A stretch of DNA of 41,002 bases from Rhizobium sp. Q54 (GCA_945878875.1 CAMCUC010000023.1:1-41002); one strand, 5' to 3'. Counted from the first letter of the stretch, positions 17,798 through 27,002 are shown. Numbers and translations: made by a program. Notes: generated by a model not told the origin, from the letters alone.

Positions 17798-18759
17798 GTC
17801 ATCAAACCATAATCGGAGGCGCCGCCAGCCTGCTGGTGGAAGCGCAATTTCTTGAGGTATTCGCCGGGATCTTTCTTCTTCACGAAGGCGCCCTCGGGCG
17901 TATCGAGCCAGTCGATCAATCGCGTCAGCAAAAAGCGCAAAGCCGCGCCGCGCGCCAGCAAGGGCAGGCATTCGATCTCGGCCGCCTCAAGCGCGCGCAC
18001 GCGCTGATAGCCACCAATCAGCGCCATGCCCTTGGTGATGTTGAACGAGGAATCAGCCTCAAAACACCACGCGTTCAGGCAGATCGCCAGATCGTAGGCG
18101 TAGAAATCCTCACACGCGAAATAGAAGTCGATCAGCCCCGAGAGTTTGCCGCTGAGAAAGAACACGTTGTCGGGAAACAAATCCGCATGAATGATCCCGC
18201 GCGGCAGATCGTGCGGCCAGTGTTGCTGCACGTGGGCCAGTTCGCTGGCCAGCGTCAGAGCCAGCCCCGGCAACACGCCGTCGGCACGCGCCTGCGTATC
18301 CTGAAACAAGCGCGACCAGCCAGCAACGGACAGGGCGTTTTCCTGGCGGAGGCCAAAGCCCTCGCTGGCCCGGTGCAGTGTGGCGAGCGCTTCGCCCACG
18401 GCTGCGCAATGCTTTGCGTCCGGGCGCTTGACCGACATGCCGTCGAGAAACGTCACCAACGCTGCCGGGCGCCCTGCAAGGCGACCCAAAGATTGGCCTT
18501 CGCGATTGCGCACGGGCAGTGGGCAGGTGACGCCGCGCGCACTCAAATGCTCCATCAGCCCAAGGAAAAACGGCAGGCCGGATTCCACCGTGCCCTTCTC
18601 GTAGAGCGTGAGAATGTAGAACCCAGCATCAGCGTGAATCAGGAAGTTTGAATTCTGCACGCCCTCGGCAATGCCCTTGCAGGACAAGAGGGCACCCACC
18701 CCGTATTCAGCCAGAAAGGCTGCAAGGTCGTCGTCAGGGACTTCAGTGTAGACGGCCAT
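17794..18759 (-). CDS. thrB: Homoserine kinase (aminoglycoside phosphotransferase-like type)
   Basis: ThrB phosphorylates homoserine to O-phosphohomoserine, the substrate of ThrC. This is the protein-kinase-like type common in alphaproteobacteria, not the GHMP type of enterobacteria. The 321-residue protein has [20 protein letters not shown], the ATP-pocket lysine equivalent near YILTLYEK, the catalytic loop [14 protein letters not shown] (Asp near residue 193) and the metal-binding [18 protein letters not shown]. The ATG at 18759 matches the family N-terminus MAVYTEV. It overlaps rnhA by four bases. In many rhizobia ispH directly precedes thrB; here two plus-strand genes lie between them. 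Confidence 0.95.
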   Translation of the reverse strand: MAVYTEVPDDDLAAFLAEYGVGALLSCKGIAEGVQNSNFLIHADAGFYILTLYEKGTVESGLPFFLGLMEHLSARGVTCPLPVRNREGQSLGRLAGRPAALVTFLDGMSVKRPDAKHCAAVGEALATLHRASEGFGLRQENALSVAGWSRLFQDTQARADGVLPGLALTLASELAHVQQHWPHDLPRGIIHADLFPDNVFFLSGKLSGLIDFYFACEDFYAYDLAICLNAWCFEADSSFNITKGMALIGGYQRVRALEAAEIECLPLLARGAALRFLLTRLIDWLDTPEGAFVKKKDPGEYLKKLRFHQQAGGASDYGLMT

Positions 18760-18878
18760 GGCCCGCTCCGCGAAGCGCTTGTGTTAGCCACGCCCCGGCT
18801 CCGGGTCAAACGGGGGGATTTAGTCGTCGCGCAAAGCTAATCTGGCAGGAGCCGAATCGTCGACTTCCGGATCGCCCC

Positions 18879-19793
18879 ATGCTCGCCGCCTTATCCGCCT
18901 CCGCCTGGATTTTTTGCACCATTGCAGCCTCCGCCGCACAGACGGCCCGCAACGCCACCCAGCGCGATCTCGTCAGGGCGCTTGGACCAGCGGGCGCGAC
19001 CCATGTGCGCTTTCTGTTCAGCCTGCCGTTCATCGGCGCGCTGTTCGCCGTCCAGACTTTGGCGCTGGGGCTCACGCCGCCTGATATGAGCTGGAAGACG
19101 ATAGCCTGGATTGCAGCGGGCGGCGGCTCACAGGCTTTGGCGACAGGATTAATGCTGGCGGCCATGCGCGAGCGCTCCTTCGTGGTCATTACGGCCTACA
19201 CCAAGATTGAGCCGGTTGTGATTGCGGTTCTGGGCGCGGCGTTTTTGGGCGAGACGATGGGGCCGGCGTCCCTTGCCGCCGTGTTCGTAGCGACAGCCGG
19301 CGTGGTGTTGATCTCCTGGCCTGCACGCGGAGCCGCCCATTCAGGCGCGGCGCTGGGCTGGAAGCCTGCTCTGCTGGGCCTGTCCGGCGGAGTATTGTTT
19401 GCACTGTCCGCCACGTCCTATCGCGGCGCGCTGCTGGATATGGGCGAGGCTTCTGCAATGATGAAAGCCACCAGCGCGCTTGTGGTCGGGCAATCCATAC
19501 AATGCGCTCTCATTCTTGCATGGCTCGCAACGTTTGACCGGCCATGCATCGGCGCCATTGCACGCGATTGGCGGCGTTCCTTGTTTGCCGGTTTCATGGG
19601 GGCGCTGGCGTCGCAATTATGGCTGATGGCGTTTTCGCTCGCCAATGCGGCGGCGGTGCGCACGCTGGCGCTGATAGAAGTGCCGATGGCGCAGATCGTC
19701 ACGCGGCGCGTATTCAAACAGGGAGCAAGCCTGCGCGAATATTTCGGCATGGCGCTGATATTGGGCGGAATTGTTTTGCTGTTGAACGGCTGA
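18879..19793 (+). CDS. EamA/DMT-superfamily transporter
   Basis: A 304-residue integral membrane protein with about ten hydrophobic helices in two similar halves, the pattern of EamA drug/metabolite transporters. The conserved ends of each half are visible: AYTKIEPVVIAVLGAAFLGE in the first and LALIEVPMAQIVTRRVFKQG in the second. The substrate is unknown; relatives export amino acids or metabolites. ATG 18879 is chosen because upstream codons would overlap the divergent thrB start. Together with the next gene it is inserted between ispH and thrB on the opposite strand, which is unusual for that cluster. Confidence 0.85.
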   Translation: MLAALSASAWIFCTIAASAAQTARNATQRDLVRALGPAGATHVRFLFSLPFIGALFAVQTLALGLTPPDMSWKTIAWIAAGGGSQALATGLMLAAMRERSFVVITAYTKIEPVVIAVLGAAFLGETMGPASLAAVFVATAGVVLISWPARGAAHSGAALGWKPALLGLSGGVLFALSATSYRGALLDMGEASAMMKATSALVVGQSIQCALILAWLATFDRPCIGAIARDWRRSLFAGFMGALASQLWLMAFSLANAAAVRTLALIEVPMAQIVTRRVFKQGASLREYFGMALILGGIVLLLNG

Positions 19794-19882
19794 CCGCAGC
19801 CCGCTGATCGCTCAACTGATAAACCTTTGCAAACTTATCGTAGCCTAGGCTGGAGTGCAGTTCATTTATTTGGAGTCGCGCA

Positions 19883-20656
19883 ATGAGCACTTTAGTTTCA
19901 ACGTATCGTTATCTGGAAATGTTTCGTTATCTCAACAACACTCTGGCGCCCGCATGTGTTTTGCAGCGCCGCCTGAGCGACAGTTTCGTCGTTCGGGGCA
20001 TTAAAAGACGTTACGCTACGGCAGTTAAAAACTTCTCAACGTCCGCAGCGGAACAAGAAACTACGACAGACTGGTTCAGCGGTCATGTCCCCACCTGGCT
20101 GAGCACGCTGGATTCCTGCGCCTTCAACGACCACAAGCCGATCAAGGCGCTTGAGATTGGCAGCTGGGAGGGATTGTCGAGTTTCTTCCTGTTGCAGAAA
20201 TTTGATAATATAAAACTCTTCTGCGTCGATACGTGGCAGGGCTCCGACGAGCACGCCGATCCAGACCAGATCATGCAGGTTGAGCGTAATTTCGACGCCA
20301 ACACAGCTAAATACGCAGACAAGGTCACCAAGTGCAAAGGCACGTCGTATTCATTCTTCGAGAAACACGACGAGACCGATTTTGATCTTATTTATATCGA
20401 CGGATCGCACCATTGCGACGACGTGATGATGGACGCCATCAAATCATTCGAGCGGCTCAAGGTTGGCGGCCTGATGATTTTTGATGATTATCTCTGGAGA
20501 TATTACAAGGAAGATCGCCACAATCCGGCTTTCGCCGTCAACGCCTTTCTGCGCATGAAACAGGGCACCTTCAAGATTGTCTATTCGGGCTACCAGCTCA
20601 CGATTCAAAAGACGGCGGCGAGCACCGAGAGACGCCAGAGTGCGCAGGCTGCCTGA
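19883..20656 (+). CDS. Class I SAM-dependent methyltransferase (methyltransferase_24-like)
   Basis: A 257-residue protein. Residues 1-60 are a poorly conserved extension. The methyltransferase core starts with ALEIGSWEGLSSFFLL (SAM motif I). It continues with LFCVDTWQGSDEH, then DFDLIYIDGSHHCDDVMMD (metal or substrate aspartate and histidine), and GGLMIFDDYLWRYY. The YIDGSHHxDDV and FDDY pattern is that of the Methyltransf_24 group often found near polysaccharide and natural product genes. The substrate is unknown. ATG 19883 has GGAG upstream. The DNA is visibly richer in A and T than the neighbours, which suggests it arrived by transfer. It ends 23 bp before the convergent ispH stop. Confidence 0.85.
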   Translation: MSTLVSTYRYLEMFRYLNNTLAPACVLQRRLSDSFVVRGIKRRYATAVKNFSTSAAEQETTTDWFSGHVPTWLSTLDSCAFNDHKPIKALEIGSWEGLSSFFLLQKFDNIKLFCVDTWQGSDEHADPDQIMQVERNFDANTAKYADKVTKCKGTSYSFFEKHDETDFDLIYIDGSHHCDDVMMDAIKSFERLKVGGLMIFDDYLWRYYKEDRHNPAFAVNAFLRMKQGTFKIVYSGYQLTIQKTAASTERRQSAQAA

Positions 20657-20679
20657 CGCAAATCATAAAGCCCTTTAAA

Positions 20680-21672
20680 TTATGAAGGTTGCCCGCGCAC
20701 GCGCAATTCGCGCGGCGCGGGGAAATGCACGTTCTCCACCGCATTTGTCACGGTTTCAATCGTCACGTCGAAACGGGCGCGCAGAGCGTCGATAATCTCG
20801 TCCACCAGCACTTCGGGAGCGGACGCGCCAGCGGTGATTCCAAGGCGAGTCACGCCGTTGAGCAAAGCAAAATCAAGATCGCTCGCGCGCTGCAACAACA
20901 GCGATACGCGGCACCCGGCAAGCTCGGCGACTTCGCGCAGCCGCAGCGAGTTCGACGAGTTTGGCGCGCCGACCACGATCATCGCCTCCACCTGCGGCGC
21001 AACGGCTTTTACTGCATCCTGCCGATTGGTGGTGGCGTAGCAGATGTCATCCTTGTGGGGGCCGACGATGTCGGGAAAGCGCGCCACCAGCGCGGCCACG
21101 ATCTCGCGCGTATCGTCAACCGACAGCGTCGTCTGGCTGGCCCATGCAAGCTTGCCCGATTCAGGCGAGATCAGGCGCGCCACGTCTTCGACGTTTTCAA
21201 CCAGAATCACGGCGCCTTCCGGCAATTGGCCCATAGTACCAACAACCTCGGGATGGCCCGCATGCCCGATGAACGCCAGAGTGCGCCCGCGCCGCCAGTG
21301 TATCTCGGCCTCGCGATGAACTTTCGTCACCAGTGGACAGGTGGCGTCGATGGTGAAAAAGTTACGCCCGCGCGCCTCCTCCGGCACCGATTTTGGCACG
21401 CCATGGGCGGAGAAGATCACCGGCGCAGAGGTTTCCGGCACGTCGCCCAGCTCTTCGACGAAGATCGCGCCCTTGGTCTTCAGGCTTTCAACGACGTACT
21501 TATTGTGGACGATCTCATGGCGCACGTAGACCGGCGCGCCGTAAATTTCGAGCGACTTCTCAACGGCGTCGATAGCGCGCACGACGCCAGCGCAAAAGCC
21601 GCGCGGGGCGCAAAGCATGATCCTGAGCGGCGGCGCGGAACGCGAAGTTCCGGATGAGGCTGAAACGGACAT
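20680..21672 (-). CDS. ispH: 4-hydroxy-3-methylbut-2-enyl diphosphate reductase
   Basis: IspH is the last enzyme of the MEP isoprenoid pathway; it makes IPP and DMAPP with an iron-sulfur cluster. The 330-residue protein has the three conserved cysteines in [14 protein letters not shown] (Cys27), [14 protein letters not shown] and [14 protein letters not shown]. The catalytic segment with the conserved histidine and glutamate is seen as [13 protein letters not shown], and the substrate-binding [11 protein letters not shown] is intact. The first 15 residues are not conserved, so a later start is possible. The stop TAA at 20680 faces the convergent methyltransferase. Confidence 0.96.
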   Translation of the reverse strand: MSVSASSGTSRSAPPLRIMLCAPRGFCAGVVRAIDAVEKSLEIYGAPVYVRHEIVHNKYVVESLKTKGAIFVEELGDVPETSAPVIFSAHGVPKSVPEEARGRNFFTIDATCPLVTKVHREAEIHWRRGRTLAFIGHAGHPEVVGTMGQLPEGAVILVENVEDVARLISPESGKLAWASQTTLSVDDTREIVAALVARFPDIVGPHKDDICYATTNRQDAVKAVAPQVEAMIVVGAPNSSNSLRLREVAELAGCRVSLLLQRASDLDFALLNGVTRLGITAGASAPEVLVDEIIDALRARFDVTIETVTNAVENVHFPAPRELRVRGQPS

Positions 21673-21744
21673 AGCCGCGACATGGGGCTTGGGAGCGGCT
21701 CAAGTCAAGATGGATGCGGCGCGTAAAGCCACGGCTTGCGCCGT

Positions 21745-21832
21745 TTGCGGGCGAGGACGCCCGCGGTCCATAGAGCGCCACGTTGGACCGCGGGCTTCCA
21801 GCCCGCATGCGGACCACAGGTCCGCGTTCCAA
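21745..21832. repeat. Intergenic palindromic repeat R4, copy 1
   Basis: A mosaic of short palindromes built from GGACCGCGGGC-type and GCGGACCACAGGTCCGC units between ispH and the MATE gene. The 25 bases at 21784-21808 are repeated exactly, in reverse orientation, at 36257-36281. The hairpin unit GCGGACC-nn-GGTCCGC also recurs there with one change. It lies in the leader of the MATE gene, up to about 75 bp before its start. Confidence 0.75.
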
Positions 21833-21905
21833 AGACTGCGCCATCAAGGTAATGCTCGCATTCCCGGCGCGCAGCGTTATGGTGGCAGTCAACCTTTGCG
21901 AGTCC

Positions 21906-23291
21906 ATGTCCCAGTCTCCCGATCAGCGCGGCCCTGCCGCTACCGCCGCGCGCCGCGCCGTGTTTACGGAAGGCTCCATCATGCGCCATGTGGCGGTGAT
22001 GACGGCCACAGGCTCGGTGGGGCTGGTCGCAGTGTTCATGGTCGACCTGCTGTCGCTGCTGTATATTTCTTGGCTTGGCGACCCCAACCTGACTGCGGGC
22101 GTTGGTTACGCCACGCAGATCATGTTCTTTATGATCTCGATAGGCATCGGTCTGACCATCGCCGTCTCGGCTTTGATGGCGCGCGATATTGGCGCGGGAA
22201 ATCGTGAGCGGGCGCGTCGCTATTGCGCTTCTGGCCTGACGCATATTTTTCTGATTTCGGTCGTCGTCACGCTTGTCGCCCTGCCGTTCCGGCGCGAGCT
22301 GGTCGCCATGCTGGGCGCGAGCGGGCAGGCGCTCGAAGTCGCTTCCGGCTTTCTGTTGATAACCCTGCCCGCCAACGCGTTCCTTGCTCTGGGCATGGCG
22401 TTGTCGGGCGCCCTGCGCGCGGTGGGCGACGCTCGCCGCTCGATGTATGTGACGCTGTGGGGCGGCGCGATTACGGCGGCGCTCGATCCGCTGCTGATTT
22501 TTGGCCTTGGCATGGGCGTGGACGGCGCGGCTGTGGCCACCGTCGTCTCGCGCGCCGTGTTCACCGCCTTGGGCCTGTGGGGCGTGATCCACGTTCACAA
22601 TCTCGTCGCCATGCCAAAATGGGCTCATGTGCTGAAGGATTTGCGCCCGATGGCCGGCGTGGCTTTGCCCGCCATCGCCACCAATCTGGCGGCGCCTGTG
22701 GCCACGTCCTGGGTGATGCGGGTGTTTTCGCAATATGGCGAGCCGGTGATCGCAGCCTTCGCCATCATCGACCGGCTGGTGCCGGTGGCGTTCGGGATTT
22801 TGTTTGCACTGAGCGGGGCCGTGGGGCCAATCGTCGCGCAGAATTTGGGCGCCCGCCAGCATACCCGCATCACGCGCACGCTGACCGATTGCTTCACGCT
22901 TGCGATCAGCTACTCGCTGTTCATGTGGGCGCTGTTGTGGCTGTTGTCGCCATTGATTGTGGATATGTTCGCCGCCACGGGGCAAACTGCTGCGCTGATT
23001 ATCTTTTTCTGCAAAGTGGGCGCGCTGCAATGGCTGTTTCTGGGCTGCCTGTTCGTGGCCAACGCCGCCTTTAACAATATGGGCTTTCCCTTATTGTCGA
23101 CTGCCTTCAACTGGGGCCGCGCCACCATCGGCACGATCCCGTTCGTGGCGCTTGGGGCCCAATGGGGCGGGCCGGAAGGCGGCCTGCTGGGGATGGTGAT
23201 CGGCGCGGCTTTGTTTGGAATCGGAGCCATGCTTGCCGCCTATGCAATCGTGCGGCGGCTGGCGAAAGCGGACGATGGGGCTGTTATTTGA
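21906..23291 (+). CDS. MATE-family efflux transporter
   Basis: A 461-residue membrane protein with about twelve hydrophobic helices in two halves, the topology of MATE (NorM/DinF-like) antiporters. Typical features include FMVDLLSLLYISWLGDPNLT in helix 1-2, SGALRAVGDARRSMYVTLWG in the middle of the first half, and FNNMGFPLLSTAFNWGRATI in the second half. MATE proteins export cationic drugs or other organic compounds by Na+ or H+ exchange. ATG 21906 (MSQSPDQRG) is preferred; longer in-frame starts fall inside the repeat. Its final 8 bp overlap the stop end of the convergent Flp pilin gene. Confidence 0.9.
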   Translation: MSQSPDQRGPAATAARRAVFTEGSIMRHVAVMTATGSVGLVAVFMVDLLSLLYISWLGDPNLTAGVGYATQIMFFMISIGIGLTIAVSALMARDIGAGNRERARRYCASGLTHIFLISVVVTLVALPFRRELVAMLGASGQALEVASGFLLITLPANAFLALGMALSGALRAVGDARRSMYVTLWGGAITAALDPLLIFGLGMGVDGAAVATVVSRAVFTALGLWGVIHVHNLVAMPKWAHVLKDLRPMAGVALPAIATNLAAPVATSWVMRVFSQYGEPVIAAFAIIDRLVPVAFGILFALSGAVGPIVAQNLGARQHTRITRTLTDCFTLAISYSLFMWALLWLLSPLIVDMFAATGQTAALIIFFCKVGALQWLFLGCLFVANAAFNNMGFPLLSTAFNWGRATIGTIPFVALGAQWGGPEGGLLGMVIGAALFGIGAMLAAYAIVRRLAKADDGAVI

Positions 23292-23463
23292 GTGCAGGCG
23301 CAATCTTTTGAACGAAGACGCGATCATACATGCCCCCACTCGCGCCGCCGAAACTGATAAATGCGCCGATGCAGACAACAGCAATGAGGGCCGCGATCAA
23401 GCCGTATTCAATGGCGGTGGTACCTTTTTGATCGGCGACGAAACCGGCGTGTTTGTGAAACAT
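23284..23463 (-). CDS. Flp/Fap-type pilin subunit
   Basis: A 59-residue protein, short enough to be missed in gene calling. It has a charged leader ending in a prepilin cleavage site: DQKG then TTAIEYGLIAALIAVVCIG, with Glu at +5 and Tyr at +6 after Gly14, the signature of Flp pilins processed by TadV/CpaA peptidases. A single hydrophobic helix and a short glycine-rich tail follow. The start has AGGAG five bases upstream. Flp pilins form tight-adherence (Tad) pili. No cpa/tad assembly genes are in the window, so this is an orphan copy that would need a machine encoded elsewhere. It overlaps the convergent MATE gene by 8 bp. Confidence 0.9.
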   Translation of the reverse strand: MFHKHAGFVADQKGTTAIEYGLIAALIAVVCIGAFISFGGASGGMYDRVFVQKIAPALK

Positions 23464-23777
23464 AGTTGCTCCTGTAGCTTCAACCTAGCTGCAAGGTGGT
23501 TGCGTATCCCTTAACGTGACGCTCGCGGGCGTGCAGCCAAGTGGCGGCTTTGGCGAAAACAGGCGACTGGCGACGCCTTCTTAACCTAAACAGCCATCAT
23601 TCCTTGCTTTCACCTGATTGCGCGACTATGGTACTCAAATCGACTTTGGCCGGACGATTGGCCGCTTCGCCCTTCTAGGGATCGGCGCGCAGACAACCTC
23701 GCTACCAAAACTCGAGCTAACCGGGCTTACGCATCAGCGTATGCCCACGCGCCAACACTTAGTTAAAGGATATTCCC
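23464..23777. other. Divergent regulatory gap between Flp pilin and cold-shock genes
   Basis: This 314-bp stretch holds no gene that I can support. It is the shared upstream region of the minus-strand pilin gene and the plus-strand csp gene. Half-sites of the TTAAC type occur at about 23511 and 23581, but no full CtrA box (TTAA-N7-TTAA) is present. The csp ribosome binding site AAAGGA lies at its right end. A long leader on the csp side would fit cold-responsive control, but I see no clear hairpin. Confidence 0.5.
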
Positions 23778-23987
23778 ATGGCTACGGGAACTGTGAAGTG
23801 GTTCAATACCGAAAAAGGCTACGGCTTCATCCAGCCGGATCAGGGCGGCAAGGACGTGTTTGTACACATCTCCGCTGTCGAGCGCGCTGGCATGCGCACG
23901 CTCAATGAAGGCCAGAAGGTCTCCTACGAGCTCGAGACTGACCGCCGCTCGGGCAAGCAGTCCGCTGGCAACCTGCAGGCTGCTTGA
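23778..23987 (+). CDS. CspA-family cold-shock protein
   Basis: A 69-residue single cold-shock domain that binds single-stranded RNA and DNA and acts as an RNA chaperone. RNP1 (KGYGFIQPD) and RNP2 (VFVHISAVE) are intact, and the start [18 protein letters not shown] is diagnostic. The length is the usual one for the family. AAAGGA lies upstream of the ATG. A strong rho-independent terminator follows about 30 bp after the stop, so the gene is monocistronic. Confidence 0.97.
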   Translation: MATGTVKWFNTEKGYGFIQPDQGGKDVFVHISAVERAGMRTLNEGQKVSYELETDRRSGKQSAGNLQAA

Positions 23988-24017
23988 TCTAAAATTTTGA
24001 TCTTCGGATCGAATGAG

Positions 24018-24051
24018 CCCCTTCGCGAGATTCTCGCGGAGGGGTTTTTTT
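24018..24051 (+). terminator. Rho-independent terminator of the cold-shock gene
   Basis: A 12-bp stem (CCCCTTCGCGAG with CTCGCGGAGGGG, one G-U pair) with loop ATT, followed directly by seven T residues. It lies 30 bp after the csp stop codon. It also precedes the convergent end of the pirin gene at 24091. Confidence 0.92.
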
Positions 24052-24090
24052 GTGCACTCTATCCCGCAAACGGGAGGGGATCGCGCGAAC

Positions 24091-25005
24091 TCACTTCATC
24101 GGGATAAACTCGTCCTCGTCGCCCGGCACGCGGCCCATGCGCCCGGCCTCCCATTCGTGGGCGGCGGCGATCATCGTTTCCTTGCGCGAGGAGACGAAAT
24201 TCCACCAGATGAAGCGCGGCCCGTCCATCGGCTCGCCGCCGAGCAGGATAAGGCGAGAATCCGATAACGCCCGCAGCGTGATCGGCTCGCCTCGCCGCAG
24301 CGTCACAAGGCGCCCCGCTGCAAAGCGATCCTCGCCCGCCGCCACTTCGCCCTTGGCCACGTAGAACGCGCGTTCCTCAGCGACAGCGTCGAACGGCAAT
24401 AAAGCGCCCGCGCTCAATATCGCGTCGGCGTAGATCGTATGCGTCGGCAGTTTGGCGGCAGCTTGCAGGCCGTACATCGAGCCCATGATGAGCGTGATCT
24501 TCTTGCCCTCGTCCTCAAGCACGGGGAGATCGGCGGCGCCGTGATGGGCAAAGGCTGGATCGCCATCCTCCTGCGCGCGCGGCAGCGCCATCCATGTCTG
24601 GATGCCATAAAGCTTCGCCCGTCCCTTGCGCTCTTGCTCGGGCGTGCGTTCGGAATGGACGATGCCGCGTCCCGAACGCATCACATTCAGCTCGCCGGGA
24701 GCAATAACCTGCGCGCTGCCCAGGGAATCGCGATGCATGATCTGCCCCTCGAACATATAGGTCACGGTCGACAAGCCGATATGGGGATGGGGCCGGATGT
24801 CGAGCCCCTCGCCCAGCAGAAATTCAGCGGGACCAAACTCGTCGAAGAAGATGAATGGCCCGATCATCTGCGTCTCTTGCGCAGGCAAAGCCCGGCGCAC
24901 CTGCACGCCACCAAGATCGCTCACGCGCGGCACGATGATATGGTCGATGGCCGAACGCGCGGCGGGCGCCGGGGCGATATTGATGGAAGCGGGATCGGAA
25001 TTCAT
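24091..25005 (-). CDS. Pirin family protein
   Basis: A 304-residue bicupin of the pirin family. The N-terminal cupin holds the metal-binding pattern RPHPHIGLSTVTYMFEGQI (two close histidines), with a further histidine in GRGIVHSERT and a Glu in the following segment. GPFIFFDEFGPAEF is the common family start. The C-terminal cupin begins at about residue 170. Pirins are iron proteins; some act as quercetin dioxygenases or bind regulators, but the role of most bacterial members is unknown. ATG 25005 has GGAGAG upstream. Confidence 0.92.
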   Translation of the reverse strand: MNSDPASINIAPAPAARSAIDHIIVPRVSDLGGVQVRRALPAQETQMIGPFIFFDEFGPAEFLLGEGLDIRPHPHIGLSTVTYMFEGQIMHRDSLGSAQVIAPGELNVMRSGRGIVHSERTPEQERKGRAKLYGIQTWMALPRAQEDGDPAFAHHGAADLPVLEDEGKKITLIMGSMYGLQAAAKLPTHTIYADAILSAGALLPFDAVAEERAFYVAKGEVAAGEDRFAAGRLVTLRRGEPITLRALSDSRLILLGGEPMDGPRFIWWNFVSSRKETMIAAAHEWEAGRMGRVPGDEDEFIPMK

Positions 25006-25083
25006 GGCGCGGCTCTCCTGTGGGGATGCGAGCTGTCGCCTTGCTATTTAGGTCTGCAGGCGCGCTTTGCCCAGCTGGACCGG

Positions 25084-25117
25084 AGCCCGCGCACCATGCA
25101 GCGCGCGGGCTTTGTTT
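25084..25117 (+). terminator. Terminator-like hairpin with no upstream plus-strand gene
   Basis: A 9-bp stem (AGCCCGCGC with GCGCGGGCT) followed by TTGTTTT, which is a terminator only when read on the plus strand. It lies between two minus-strand genes: downstream of the TPP enzyme and upstream of pirin. Read on the minus strand it has no T-run. It may stop antisense transcription, or it may be only a weak hairpin for the TPP gene. Confidence 0.5.
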
Positions 25118-25133
25118 TGCGTAATCTATTCAA

Positions 25134-26906
25134 TCAAGCGTAGCCGGGCACCACGCGCACGTCGACGACGGCGACGCCGCCAGCTTCAACATGGGCGATG
25201 GCGTCGGCGAAGGCCTTCGGCAATTCTCCGATGGAATGCACCGGGCCAATGCCCAAAGCGCCCTGCCCGCCCGCGATGGCCGCGATGTCTATGTCGGGCT
25301 CGATCATCTTCTGGCCGATCCACTTGTTCTCGACCGGGCGATTGCGCGTATTGGCCACGCGCTCCTGATGCAATTCATCGTTGAAGAACGAGGAATTATT
25401 GGACACCACCACCAGCAACGGCAGCTTGTAGCGCACCGCCGTCCAGATCGCGGTGGCCCCCATCAGAAAATCGCCGTCGCCCACGATGCCCACCGCCATG
25501 CGATCCGAATCCTTCAGCGCCAAAGCGCCGCCGACCGAAATGCCGGGGCCAGCGGCCAGACCGCCGCCGCCCGCTCCGCCCGTGTAGTCGAGCGGATGAC
25601 GCAGCGGCCACCAATCCTCATGCCAGGCGATTGTCGTGGACATCAGGCATGTGTCGCGGTCACCCAAAGCCTTGTTGAGCGACAGCGCCAGATCGCGCAC
25701 CAGCGGGCGCTCGCTATTGGCGCGGATCGCAATCGGCTCATGCTTGCGCGCGGGCAAAGCGGGCGCCTTCACGTCGACCAAAGCCGCCACCAGCGCGCTC
25801 ACCACCTCGCCGGCGTCCGCCGACAGGAACATGTCGACCGGCGGCAGGCCCTGATGGTCCATGCTCCAGCCGTTGTGAATGCGATGATCCATCGAGACGT
25901 GGATGATCTTCGCATCGGGCGCGCCATCGCCCATATGGTTTTTGAACATGCCGCCAAGATCAACGACGTCGAAGGCCAGAATCACGTCGGCCTTGCGCAG
26001 CGCGGCTTCGGCTGGAGGATTGGCGGGCATGCCGGGGGATGTAACGTGCAGCGGATGGTCGGTGGGGAAGCTTGCGCCCACTTTCAGATCGGTGAACACG
26101 CTGGCGCCGAGCTTTTCGGCCAGCGTCACGCGCTCGGCCCAGCCCTGTTCCGAGCGCGAGAAGCGACCGTAGACGATGAGCAGGTTCTTGGCGCCCTTGG
26201 CGAGCTTCAAGATGTCGGCGACCTGCTGCGGCGTCGGCCCGACTGAGATCGGCGGGGCGTAGCGATTGACGTCGAAGGGGGGCAAATCGCCGGTGAGCGG
26301 GTCTTCCTGCAAGCTCACGTCGAGGTTGACGTAGACCGGCCCTTTGGGGTTCGTCTCGGCAATCCATTTGGCGCGCGTCAGCGCCTCGCGGGCGGCCTCG
26401 GGCGAGCCGGGAATATCGTCGAACTTCACATATTGGCGGATCATCGAGGCCTGATCGCGCGAGGTGTGAATCCAGTCGATCCACGGGCGGCGGCGGGCGG
26501 CGTCGAGCGGGCCGGTGGCGCCCATGATGACCATCGGCATACGGTCGCACCAGGCGTTGAAGATCGCCATCGTGGCGTGCATCAGGCCGACGTTGGAATG
26601 GACGGCGGCGGCCATCGTCTTGTCGGTGACTTTGGCATAGCCCTGCGCAATGTGGATCGCGTGCTCTTCATGTAGGCAGAGCAGCATTTCCGGACTTTTG
26701 TTGCCCAGATAATTGACGATGGAATCATGCAGGCCGCGATAGCTGGCGCCGGGGTTCAGCGCGATATAGGGCAGGTCAAGCGCGCGCAGCGTCTCGGCGA
26801 CGATGTCGCTGCCAAAGCCCGCCTTCGTGGCCAGCGGCCCAACGGGCTGCTCCGGGCTGGAATCATTACGGATGGCGGACGTGTCGCCCTTGCTCTGCGA
26901 ACTCAT
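25134..26906 (-). CDS. Thiamine pyrophosphate-dependent enzyme (acetolactate synthase-like)
   Basis: A 590-residue protein with the three-domain layout of the pyruvate oxidase/acetolactate synthase family. The N-terminal domain has the catalytic Glu in LCLHEEHAIHIAQGYAK. The central domain runs about residues 230-370. The C-terminal domain has the TPP-Mg motif GDGDFLMGATAIWTA ending in VVSNNSSF, and a glycine-rich GGAGGGGLAAGPGISVGGAL. The sequence is not close to IlvB or to classical oxalyl-CoA decarboxylase; relatives are annotated only as TPP-requiring proteins, sometimes as benzoylformate decarboxylase-like. The substrate is unknown. ATG 26906 has a strong GGGAGGA. No small subunit or obvious pathway gene is adjacent. 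Confidence 0.85.
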   Translation of the reverse strand: MSSQSKGDTSAIRNDSSPEQPVGPLATKAGFGSDIVAETLRALDLPYIALNPGASYRGLHDSIVNYLGNKSPEMLLCLHEEHAIHIAQGYAKVTDKTMAAAVHSNVGLMHATMAIFNAWCDRMPMVIMGATGPLDAARRRPWIDWIHTSRDQASMIRQYVKFDDIPGSPEAAREALTRAKWIAETNPKGPVYVNLDVSLQEDPLTGDLPPFDVNRYAPPISVGPTPQQVADILKLAKGAKNLLIVYGRFSRSEQGWAERVTLAEKLGASVFTDLKVGASFPTDHPLHVTSPGMPANPPAEAALRKADVILAFDVVDLGGMFKNHMGDGAPDAKIIHVSMDHRIHNGWSMDHQGLPPVDMFLSADAGEVVSALVAALVDVKAPALPARKHEPIAIRANSERPLVRDLALSLNKALGDRDTCLMSTTIAWHEDWWPLRHPLDYTGGAGGGGLAAGPGISVGGALALKDSDRMAVGIVGDGDFLMGATAIWTAVRYKLPLLVVVSNNSSFFNDELHQERVANTRNRPVENKWIGQKMIEPDIDIAAIAGGQGALGIGPVHSIGELPKAFADAIAHVEAGGVAVVDVRVVPGYA

Positions 26907-27002
26907 TATTCCTCCCGGGATTTACCTGAACTTTTGAAACGGCCCTTCGGCTTGCACGTAACATTTCAGGTTAGGGGCGCGGATGCAATCGCGACCGGAC
27001 GA

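Noticed and set aside
23581-23596. CtrA box in front of the Flp pilin
   Set aside because: Only half-sites (TTAAC) are present; the second half with seven-base spacing is missing.
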